Shown piece after piece: positions 1-5,952 of a stretch of DNA of 12,068 bases. Position numbers and translations under genes: made by a program. The stretch comes from DASXMX01 sp036794395. Its GTDB lineage: Bacteria; Planctomycetota; Phycisphaerae; Tepidisphaerales; Tepidisphaeraceae. Each line of letters starts with the position of its first letter. Within the stretch, counting starts at the first letter, position 1. The stretch spans positions 1 to 12,068 of the forward strand of contig DAIRGS010000217.1 of assembly GCA_036794395.1 (NCBI GenBank). Reading direction: 5' to 3'. Under the pieces are notes generated by a model. That model was not told where the DNA came from. It searched no databases and saw only the letters and a program-made list of their open reading frames with translations.

Positions 1-52
1 AGGGTTACTTCGACCACTGTGGCTATGGCGATACACCAAGTTGAAAAGTGCT

Positions 53-304
53 CTAGTCCTTCCGAGGCGGCTTGAACGCGGAAACCGCCAGCACGCCCCC
101 GGCTCCCAGAAGCCCAGTCCCGCCGGTGTAGAACACGTAGGACATGCTGCCTTCGCCATGACGACTGCCGCCGGAACTCGCGCTCTCGTAGGGATAGATC
201 ACATTGCCCGCGTGAAACAGCCCGACAGCACCCGCAGCGCACAATGCCGCCATGAATAGCATTGCCAGACGCGAGACGATTTCACGCCAGTCGAAGCGCA
301 ACAA
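53..304 (-). CDS. Small two-helix membrane protein, function unknown
   Basis: I do not recognise a family. The 83-residue product has a short basic N-terminus (RFDWREIVSR), a hydrophobic helix at about residues 12-32, a polar Gly/Ser/His linker at about 38-53, and a second hydrophobic Gly-rich helix at about 56-76. It ends in a charged tail (KPPRKD). This suggests an inner-membrane hairpin with both ends in the cytoplasm. The start is uncertain. The longest reading uses TTG at 304, with GGGAGGG lying directly against it, which is too close for a normal ribosome site. An ATG at 262 would give 69 residues but would cut into the first helix. The gene begins 22 bp after the aldo/keto reductase stop, so it could be the last gene of that transcript. 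The continuous hydrophobic pattern argues for a real gene. Confidence 0.55.
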   Translation of the reverse strand: MLRFDWREIVSRLAMLFMAALCAAGAVGLFHAGNVIYPYESASSGGSRHGEGSMSYVFYTGGTGLLGAGGVLAVSAFKPPRKD

Positions 305-326
305 CCCTCCCAGCCAATGAGAATCG

Positions 327-1394
327 CTACGCGATCAACATCGGCGACGGCACATATCCACTGCGGACCTGGCCGCTGGGGTCGGTGCTGCTTTTGAGAT
401 TGCAGGGATGGGCTTCGGGGCCGAGGTCCCAGTCGCGGGCGTAGTCATCGGAAATCTGCCGCAGTTCCTGCAAGCTCAGGTTCGGCTTATCCGTCGACTC
501 GGCTGCTTCTTTGATCTCTTTTTCGTTCAGGAAGGTTCCGGTGATGCTGGTCATTCCGCCTTGCTGAAGGATCCATTTGCAGGCGAGCTGGTGAACGTTC
601 ATGCCGTGATCGGTTGCGTAGTGGCGCACCAGTTCAAGCTTTTTCAGCCCGTAAACTTTCCAGGCATTGTCGCGGAATTTGCGGTGGTCGTTTTCGCCGA
701 TGGTCGTGTCGATCTTGACGATGTCCTTGAGAATGCTGCTATTGTCGTGAACGCGGGCGACGACGCCGGCCCGAGTGGCCACTGCCGTTTCGCAGAACTC
801 CCGGCCAGGGTTCTGCTCGAAAAGATTGAAGACCGTCTGCACGGCCTTGGCGTGATGATCGGTCATCGCCTTGACGCCTTCTTCGCGCCAGCCGATCGCG
901 GGGCCAAGGGAAACACCCCAGACCTTGATCTTGCCCTCGTCCTTGATCTTCTCCAGCTCGGCGAACGTGTCGTCGCGGAACTGCGGAAGCTTGATGTTGT
1001 GCGCCATGTACAGGTCGATGTAATCGGTGCCGAGGCGCTGGAGGGATTTTTCCAGCGAACTGCGGAGGAAGGCGGGGGAGAAATCCTGTTTACGTTCGGA
1101 ATGCCCGCCGGGCACTCCGGGGTCGTTGTAAAAGTCGTAGCCAAACTTGCTGCCGATCTCGACCTTGTCGCGCGGGCGGTCCTTCATGAACTTGGCAAAG
1201 ACGGTTTCCGCCCGGCCATTTCCATACGCGTCGCCATTGTCGAAAAAGGTGATGCCTTGATCGTAAGCGAACTGGCACATTTTGATCGCGGCTTCGTCGG
1301 TGTAATGGCCCCACCAATCCACGCCGAAGATCCAGCAGCCCAGCGAAATGGTTGAAACTTCCAGCGCGGTATTTCCGAATTTGCGTCGTTCCAT
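327..1394 (-). CDS. Aldo/keto reductase
   Basis: Cytosolic NAD(P)H-dependent oxidoreductase of the aldo/keto reductase superfamily, which reduces aldehydes or ketones on a TIM barrel. The substrate cannot be told from the sequence. From ATG at 1394 the protein is 355 residues and opens with the classic MERRKFGNTALEVS. A TTG 36 bp upstream would only add a non-family extension, so I prefer the ATG. The catalytic tetrad is visible: Asp52 and Tyr57 in TFFDNGDAYGNG, Lys83 in GSKFG, and His132 in DLYMAHN. The SLQRLGTDYIDLY segment before the His is typical. The C-terminal part (KWILQQGGMTSITGTFLNEKE) matches the usual cofactor-binding region. The tail of about 30 residues is Pro/Ser-rich and unremarkable. 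The gene lies 51 bp downstream of the DUF2239 stop on the same strand, with no strong ribosome site visible. Confidence 0.93.
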   Translation of the reverse strand: MERRKFGNTALEVSTISLGCWIFGVDWWGHYTDEAAIKMCQFAYDQGITFFDNGDAYGNGRAETVFAKFMKDRPRDKVEIGSKFGYDFYNDPGVPGGHSERKQDFSPAFLRSSLEKSLQRLGTDYIDLYMAHNIKLPQFRDDTFAELEKIKDEGKIKVWGVSLGPAIGWREEGVKAMTDHHAKAVQTVFNLFEQNPGREFCETAVATRAGVVARVHDNSSILKDIVKIDTTIGENDHRKFRDNAWKVYGLKKLELVRHYATDHGMNVHQLACKWILQQGGMTSITGTFLNEKEIKEAAESTDKPNLSLQELRQISDDYARDWDLGPEAHPCNLKSSTDPSGQVRSGYVPSPMLIA

Positions 1395-1445
1395 GATGTC
1401 AAATGATAAGCGATAGGATGGGTCGTACAAAGCGCCCGGCGAACA

Positions 1446-2045
1446 TCAAAATTCGCCGAAGGCCGCGTCAGCCAGATCCGAAACGTGCTGGCGGATATCG
1501 ACAGGCCATGATGCAATCAAGTCCTCGAACCGGTCGGGATCGGGCGCAAACAGCGCGCGAGCCGCCTCTTCAAATCCCGGAAAATTCCCCGCCATCGCGG
1601 ACATGAAGCGATACGTCACTTCCTGACCACGGCGAGTCTTGTCGCGGCCGGCATTCACCCGGCGGGCTTCCTCCACCAGTTTCCGCAACGCCACCGAAGC
1701 CCCGCCGGGCTGAGCGTTGAGCCATTCCCAATGACGCGGAAGGAGTGTCACTTCGCGCGGAACGACCCCAAGCCTGGGGCGACCCCGCCCACGCGCGGAT
1801 TGCTCCTGCTCCTCCACGGCCGCCGACACATTCGCCAGCCGCTCCGCGATTTCGGCTTGAGTGCCGCGCAGATCCACCTCAACCAGTTCGCTTGTTGAAT
1901 CATCGAAGATCAATACCGGCTGGCTCCCGCCGCGATTAAGGACTTTTTTCGCCTCCTGTGCGACTTTCGCCAAAGACCCCGATGCGATTCGCCGGCTGCC
2001 GACAAACGCCGTGCAACTGATTTGATCCCGATCCGCCATCGACAA
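1446..2045 (-). CDS. DUF2239 family protein
   Basis: This 199-residue product matches the uncharacterised DUF2239 family by pattern. It has an N-terminal alpha/beta part (FVGSRRIASGSLAKVAQEAK, then VLIFDDSTSELVEVDLRG) and a central Arg/Gly stretch (RGRGRPRLGVVPREVTLLPRH). A helical C-terminal half starts at WLNAQPGGASVALRKLVEEAR. The RGRPRLGVVPREVTL...HWxWL block is the family hallmark, and the length is usual. The Arg/Gly-Arg-Pro segment could touch nucleic acid, but no function is established. I choose the first ATG (2045) over the in-frame ATG two codons later: GGAG lies 9 nt before the first, and a -10 box lies only about 23 nt upstream. It has its own promoter and heads the run of three minus-strand genes ending at 53. 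Confidence 0.85.
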   Translation of the reverse strand: MSMADRDQISCTAFVGSRRIASGSLAKVAQEAKKVLNRGGSQPVLIFDDSTSELVEVDLRGTQAEIAERLANVSAAVEEQEQSARGRGRPRLGVVPREVTLLPRHWEWLNAQPGGASVALRKLVEEARRVNAGRDKTRRGQEVTYRFMSAMAGNFPGFEEAARALFAPDPDRFEDLIASWPVDIRQHVSDLADAAFGEF

Positions 2046-2068
2046 ATGCTCCGGTTAGCGATTGCCGA

Positions 2069-2098
2069 ATTATACCCGGATGAAATTAGAGAGTCCAA
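2069..2098 (-). promoter_or_regulatory. Sigma70-type promoter for the DUF2239 gene
   Basis: Read on the minus strand, a perfect -10 (TATAAT, 2074-2069) and a near-consensus -35 (TTGGAC, 2098-2093) are separated by 18 nt. Transcription would start near 2062, giving a leader of only about 17 nt before the ATG at 2045, with GGAG inside it. One arm of an 8-bp inverted repeat overlaps the upstream edge of the -10, and the other lies just upstream of the -35. Confidence 0.7.
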
Positions 2099-2111
2099 TT
2101 TTGATCCGGGT
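2074..2111. promoter_or_regulatory. Inverted repeat bracketing the DUF2239 promoter (putative operator)
   Basis: ACCCGGAT at 2074-2081 and ATCCGGGT at 2104-2111 are exact reverse complements separated by 22 bp. Their centres are 30 bp apart, close to three helical turns. One arm overlaps the spacer/-10 edge and the other lies upstream of the -35, as expected for two operator half-sites or two sites for a dimeric repressor. No regulator gene is next to it, so the binding protein is unknown. Confidence 0.45.
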
Positions 2112-2358
2112 AAAAATAGGGGGGGGTTGGCGAGTAGGGAATCGAGATGGGGAAAGGGGCGTTCGGGTTTTTCGTATTCTTGCTATAAATAGGAATGTCC
2201 CCTTTTCTTCATCCGGTATTTATCCAATAAGAAGCAGTGTCCCCCTTTTTCACTCAGACGGCGAAGGCCGGTGGGTTGGCGTGGGTGGAGGACGGAGTTC
2301 TGGTGCATCTTGAGGGAACGTGGAGCCGACTCCTGGCTATTTGATGAATGAGCGGCGT
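2112..2358. other. Intergenic spacer with AATGTCCCC-type short repeats
   Basis: No convincing gene. The first part is G-rich (a run of eight Gs near 2119-2126). The middle part is AT-rich and holds two imperfect copies of the same word: AGGAATGTCCCCTTTT at 2191-2206 and AGCAGTGTCCCCCTTTTT at 2233-2250. Each is preceded by an AT-rich stretch (CTATAAAT; TATCCAATAAG). They may be remnants of an interspersed intergenic repeat. The DUF2239 gene is transcribed away from this spacer and the nuclease-like pseudogene runs into it from the right. Confidence 0.35.
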
Positions 2359-3491
2359 TCAGCACCGAATCACTCGATCAACGGGCACGGCTGAAATGTC
2401 ATCGAAATTATCGAGTACAAGCTCGAAGTAGACGATCTCCCGCAATACCTTGCAGGCCCGTAAGATCAGGGCCGCTTGATCGGCCAATTGTTTCGGCCAA
2501 AGGTACTTTGGACGCCCCTTGAGGTCCGTCTTTGCAACCATGACGTAAAGCCCGAGGCTTCGCCCCTGCGACGGGATTGTCGCATGCGTAGCAGGTCGTC
2601 TGGATGCAGCCATTCTTGCAATCCGTTCAATCATTTCACGTTTCGCATAGACGGCTAGTGCTTTGTCACACAATGATTTTAGGGTAAATCGCTAGGGCTT
2701 TACCCTAATTTTGAAGAGTGACAATGCACTAGTGCGCCCAATAAAGCCTGTAAGGTCGCCTCGAAAAGGCTGGCATCATCTTGCGGCCCCTTCACTTCCA
2801 ACACAGCACAGGAGCCATCTGGCCTCATAGCGAGTCCGTCGAGTTCCACGAAGTCCGTCTCACCGGATTGCACGAGATTCTTCTTTGAGGATATGCCCAG
2901 TTTCAGAACGTGGGCCAGAACAGCAAAATCGGTGTCCACGCCTGCCTTCTCAAGCCCGCCAGTCTTGATGAAGTTCAAGGAGCCGGTCCGGCGGCTGAAC
3001 TCCAACATTGTCGCCGTCCAACCAGCACCCTTGCAGCGTAAAATTGGCGGGACCTCGTGGTCATCCCAGTGGTTAAACTCAGTCTTGGTCTTAATACAAT
3101 GGAGCCGCTCAATCCACTTAACGAACGCCCGTTCGAGTCCGTCGGTCTGATTCTGTTCCAGAAGTGGAACAACCTCAGTCTTGAATAGGTCTAACATTCT
3201 TGCGGCAACCTTCGGTTGATCCGCCGATGGCTCTGCAATCAGGCAATCTCGGGAGTTCCTACTCTCAATTTCCTTGCGCCAGCAAATTCGATTTTCATGG
3301 CCTGTAACCCTTCTGTCGGGTGCTTCCTCACAACGATTGCCTTCGTTGTGCAAGTATTCCTTGATTTGGCTGGTGCTGTAATCTCGAATCTCTGGTCGCT
3401 CGAAATCTCGAAGACAGGAGCTTTCGCCCCTGTACACCCAGTGAAGCCAACTCGATGGATAGATTTCCTTGATGTACACGAAGCTGCCCAC
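2359..3491 (-). pseudogene. PD-(D/E)XK nuclease-like protein, split by a MITE
   Basis: Two adjoining minus-strand frames are one broken gene. The 5' part (3491-2700) encodes 263 residues with a helical N-terminal region and a nuclease-like core: Asp218 in VELDGLAMR, then Glu232-Val-Lys234 in AVLEVKGP, then Gln248 in LQALLGA. The spacing D-x13-ExK fits the PD-(D/E)XK fold. The last ten residues come from an inserted element, which supplies the stop. The 3' part, to a TGA at 2359, continues with AVYAKREMIERIARM and a helical tail. Removing 2659-2728 plus one CTAG joins the halves in frame as QALLGALAVYAKREM, giving about 352 residues. The GTG start is fixed by AGGAGG 4 nt upstream, 12 bp after the beta-CASP gene stop. 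The truncated product keeps the D and ExK residues but loses the last third, so it is probably inactive. The exact family is unknown to me. Confidence 0.75.
2655..2732. mobile_element. 70-bp MITE flanked by CTAG direct repeats
   Basis: The ends CTAGTGCTTTGTCAC (2655-2669) and GTGACAATGCACTAG (2718-2732) are inverted copies with one mismatch in 15. Inside them a second perfect inverted pair, TTAGGGTAAA (2679-2688) and TTTACCCTAA (2699-2708), surrounds a 10-nt loop. The element therefore folds as two stems with 9-nt unpaired segments on each side. It has no coding capacity. The outer CTAG on each side is best read as a 4-bp target duplication, because keeping one copy restores the host reading frame. 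A 4-bp YTAR-like target is known for IS5-group and IS701-family transposases, so a parent of that kind may exist elsewhere in the genome. A 2-bp TA duplication cannot be excluded, since CTAG is palindromic. Confidence 0.8.
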
Positions 3492-3495
3492 GTCG

Positions 3496-3501
3496 CCTCC
3501 T
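3496..3501 (-). promoter_or_regulatory. Strong Shine-Dalgarno setting the nuclease-like gene start
   Basis: On the minus strand AGGAGG lies 4 nt before a GTG at 3491, inside the 12-bp gap after the beta-CASP gene stop. Most genes in the window lack such a site, so it supports the GTG start and translation from a shared transcript. Confidence 0.7.
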
Positions 3502-3503
3502 GG

Positions 3504-4751
3504 TCAACACGTCACATCCCACCACTCCCCATCCTTTCGTCGCTGCACGTTCCCAAACAGTTCCTCGAACCGATACGGTTGATTTGAATGGATTGGGACC
3601 ACCGGCGCACGAGAAAACGCCTGCCGGAGTTTCACCAAATCCTTTGCCGCTGCGTGACCCGATGTGTGGCATTCATCCAGCGGAATGCCGTGCCTTTGCA
3701 GCCAGTAGAGCAGCCGTTTGTTCTTCTCATTCTGCAAATACCCCGCCCAGAGCGAGCAGATCAGCCGTGAGCCCTTGAGGCCAAGTTCCTCGACATCCCG
3801 CATCATGCTGGGCCTGAACAGCATGACTGAGCGTGACGCCGCAGTGACCAGTTGCTCTGGATAGATGCGGGAAGCCTTGTACGAGGCCGCAAGTTCGAAC
3901 TCTCGCTTCTCGACGATCTGCGACTTCTGGCTCTTCGGCAAAAACACCTTGATGTCGTTCCATTCTGCTTGGGGAAGCCGCTGGCTGCCGGTGGCTCGCA
4001 GGACGTGGGCGGTGTACATGTCGATGACGAACTGACGACCGGCCTTCTTGCAGGCACGGAAGATCGTCACGATACGGTCGATGTTCTGACCAGAACACCA
4101 GACCAACGGCATTCCCGGCGTCTCTTTGAACAACTTTACGAATCGATCTTCAAGATCAGCCTCGGTCGGGAAACCTTGGTCTGTGTCTAGCCGTCCGATG
4201 GTGGTTCCTTCCATCAGAAGGACATCGACGTGCTTAGGCGGGTCTCGCAGGAGCTTCTCGAACAAGGCCCCTTTTCGACCATGTGCCCGCAGATCACCGG
4301 TGTAGAAGAGGCTCGCATCATCGGCTTCAACCGAGATGGCATAGGCGTCGTAGGCCGAGTGATCCACGAGATACGGCGTGATTTTGAAGGGGCCAAGTTC
4401 AATGGCGGTGCGGTCTTCGAGATGCCGAACGTTTTCCAGCTTCAACCCGGCCGGTGAGAACACATCGGCAGCAGCGAGAATCGCTTCCGCAGCCTTACCG
4501 ATCAGGAACAGCGTCTCTTTTGGAAGCCGGTGGGCGAGGCCGTAGTGATCCTGGTGTGGGTGCGAGATCACGACGCCGAGCAAATCGGGCTCGGGTTTTT
4601 CAAAACCCTTGACCGGGTGCAGCGGGAATGTTTCTGGATCAACAACGTCGAGAGGCAAGCCAACGTCGAGCACGATCCGCTTTCCCTGCGATTCGATTTC
4701 GACGCAGGTGCCTCCGATCTCTTTCGTGCCTCGGTGGATGCAGGCCCTCAT
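3504..4751 (-). CDS. MBL-fold beta-CASP hydrolase, RNase J-like
   Basis: A 415-residue metallo-beta-lactamase-fold protein with the beta-CASP insertion, the architecture of RNase J and related RNA/DNA exo- and endonucleases. The N-terminus (IHRGTKEIGGTCVEIES...IVLDVGLPL) is typical. Zinc ligands are in place: SHPHQDH at 63-69, His131 in VDHSAYDAYA, and Asp153 in FYTGDLRAHG. The beta-CASP motifs are Glu181 in LLMEGTT, His366 in TSGHA and His388 in VVPIHSN. At 415 residues it lacks the long C-terminal domain of housekeeping RNase J (about 550 residues). That points to a specialised paralogue or a short archaeal-type form. The start at ATG 4751 lies 16 bp after the deiminase gene stop, and the nuclease-like gene follows after 12 bp, so the three are probably co-transcribed. 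Nuclease activity is inferred from family motifs. The substrate is unknown. Confidence 0.9.
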   Translation of the reverse strand: MRACIHRGTKEIGGTCVEIESQGKRIVLDVGLPLDVVDPETFPLHPVKGFEKPEPDLLGVVISHPHQDHYGLAHRLPKETLFLIGKAAEAILAAADVFSPAGLKLENVRHLEDRTAIELGPFKITPYLVDHSAYDAYAISVEADDASLFYTGDLRAHGRKGALFEKLLRDPPKHVDVLLMEGTTIGRLDTDQGFPTEADLEDRFVKLFKETPGMPLVWCSGQNIDRIVTIFRACKKAGRQFVIDMYTAHVLRATGSQRLPQAEWNDIKVFLPKSQKSQIVEKREFELAASYKASRIYPEQLVTAASRSVMLFRPSMMRDVEELGLKGSRLICSLWAGYLQNEKNKRLLYWLQRHGIPLDECHTSGHAAAKDLVKLRQAFSRAPVVPIHSNQPYRFEELFGNVQRRKDGEWWDVTC

Positions 4752-4767
4752 CAGATCGTCGAGTCTA

Positions 4768-5598
4768 TCACTTTCTCACATTCCACGTCACGCAGTTCAG
4801 CACGCCGCCTTCCATCGCCAACGCCCGGCATTCGAGAGGCTCGATCTTCGCCTTTGGAAATGCTTCTTTCAGGGTCCGAAGAGCGTTGTCGTCCTCGGCC
4901 ATTCCGAAGATCGGGCAGACGATCAGATTCCCGACGTGAAGAAAATTGATGTAGACGCCGACGGCTGGCGGAATCCCCGGATCGGTTCCCTGTTCGTCGG
5001 TCGGGTTATAGGGGAACAGGATCAATTCGAAGCCCTTTCTTCGCAGCCGGTTGTGGAGCCGCTTACCGAAAGCCCGACCCTCACCCAAATACTCGTTCAC
5101 CAGAAGAGTCTTTTCATCGATGAACCGCACCATGCCGTCTGAGTGACCGATGTCGTCGAACGGCTCTTTCGGGATGACCACAAGGTTTTCGACTTCCAGC
5201 GTGCGTCGGAGTCGGTCTCGAAGCCGGGGCCGCTCAATTCCTGGGTTTTCCTTGTAAATCTTGTCGGTCAAGATCGCCGTGTCGTTCCAGCGGACGACAT
5301 TTCCGCCGTCGATCACGACATGAGATCGGCGGCAGGTTTTCAATTTCAACAGGTCGCAACCGTTCTCCGTGCGATCCTCGGGGTTTTCCCCCAGATAATC
5401 GGGGTCGTATTTGAACTGCGCGAAGCGGCCCTGGCCCAATTGGATCGGCATGTAGTCCCTGCACCAGATGTCCTTCGTGGCTCGGATCGTCTTGAGTTGG
5501 TCGCCGAGGAGTCGCCTGAACGCCTTGACGACGAGGGGATACTTCTCTTGAAGCAAATCGGAGACGTAAACGGTGTTGGTTTCGTGGTCGGGGATCAT
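4768..5598 (-). CDS. Agmatine/peptidylarginine deiminase-fold protein
   Basis: This 276-residue protein belongs to the agmatine deiminase / bacterial peptidylarginine deiminase group of the guanidino-modifying (pentein) superfamily, which hydrolyses a guanidino group through a covalent Cys intermediate. Visible active-site elements are WCRDYMP (45-51), IDGGN (96-100), GHSDGMVRFID (151-161, with His152 and Asp154) and the nucleophile Cys269 in MEGGVLNCVTWNVR. Classical agmatine deiminases are about 340-370 residues. This one starts directly at IPDHETNTVYVSDLL and lacks their N-terminal MPAEW-like segment, as in a shorter bacterial subgroup. Full catalytic residues argue for an active enzyme, but agmatine need not be the substrate. 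No polyamine or arginine genes are nearby. It is instead the first gene of a cassette with two nuclease-type proteins. The start is ATG 5598, without a strong ribosome site. Confidence 0.88.
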   Translation of the reverse strand: MIPDHETNTVYVSDLLQEKYPLVVKAFRRLLGDQLKTIRATKDIWCRDYMPIQLGQGRFAQFKYDPDYLGENPEDRTENGCDLLKLKTCRRSHVVIDGGNVVRWNDTAILTDKIYKENPGIERPRLRDRLRRTLEVENLVVIPKEPFDDIGHSDGMVRFIDEKTLLVNEYLGEGRAFGKRLHNRLRRKGFELILFPYNPTDEQGTDPGIPPAVGVYINFLHVGNLIVCPIFGMAEDDNALRTLKEAFPKAKIEPLECRALAMEGGVLNCVTWNVRK

Positions 5599-5769
5599 TT
5601 GTTCGCTTCTGGATGAGCCTGAATTGCGGCCACCGCCCTTGACGACCTATGAGTTACCGTTGAAGGATCGGAAGGTCCAGGAAGTTGATAAGGTGTCATC
5701 CATGAATGCCATTCACTTAAGCCCAGTTCCGACGGCCTCAGCCGCGTAATTGAAGTTACAAGCGGGAAA

Positions 5770-5817
5770 GCGGTCATTCCTATTTTTGAAAAACTATCGA
5801 AAAATAGGAATAACCGC
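5770..5817. repeat. 18-bp inverted repeat, AT-rich hairpin
   Basis: GCGGTCATTCCTATTTTT (5770-5787) pairs with AAAAATAGGAATAACCGC (5800-5817) with one mismatch in 18 and a 12-nt loop. It lies just downstream of the minus-strand pectate-lyase-like gene. No clean T-run follows on the minus strand, so a classical terminator is not certain. The word AATAGGAAT also occurs in the spacer near 2190. Confidence 0.75.
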
Positions 5818-5891
5818 CTCTGTAGAAAACGTCGCATTGTCAGCAGCCTTATTCAAGAATCACTGCAGAGAAACGAGGGTTTTCTACAGAG
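5818..5891. repeat. 13-bp perfect inverted repeat next to the first hairpin
   Basis: CTCTGTAGAAAAC (5818-5830) and GTTTTCTACAGAG (5879-5891) are exact reverse complements enclosing 48 nt. The left arm starts at the base after the neighbouring 18-bp palindrome ends, so together they form a 122-bp structured block. It could be a small mobile element, a 3' RNA structure of the upstream gene, or two fused repeat units. Confidence 0.65.
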
Positions 5892-5952
5892 CTCGAATAC
5901 CCCTTTTCCCCAGTTGCCGTCGAAATTACTTGGCGTTGCGGGGCCGAGCGCA

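Larger units (their letters stand above)
5599..5952. other. Palindrome-rich spacer upstream of the deiminase cassette
   Basis: No gene is supported over these 354 bp. The right-hand part holds two adjacent long inverted repeats (listed separately). The part nearest the deiminase start should contain the cassette promoter, but I see no convincing -35/-10 pair on the minus strand. The pectate-lyase-like gene ends at 5953, so its transcript would run into the hairpins. Confidence 0.5.

Noticed and set aside
408..1355. 315-codon plus-strand open frame
   Set aside because: It is antisense to the aldo/keto reductase, whose catalytic motifs are clear. The plus-strand product has no domain pattern and reflects GC-rich third-codon bias.
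327..1430. Longer aldo/keto reductase starting at TTG 1430
   Set aside because: The extra 12 residues precede the family-typical MERRKFGNTALEVS opening, and no ribosome site supports the TTG.
2359..2673. Independent 104-residue gene
   Set aside because: It has no ribosome site, and its first residues come from the inserted element. The rest continues the nuclease-like protein in frame once the element is removed.
2679..2708. TTAGGG/CCCTAA as a telomere-like repeat or transcription terminator
   Set aside because: There is a single inverted pair inside a MITE and no tandem array. The pair is explained by the element's internal symmetry, and no T-run follows.
4768..5598. Arginine deiminase (ADI) pathway enzyme
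   Set aside because: The motifs (WCRDYMP, IDGGN, GHSDG) fit the agmatine/peptidylarginine deiminase group better than free-arginine deiminase, and no carbamate kinase or ornithine carbamoyltransferase gene is near.
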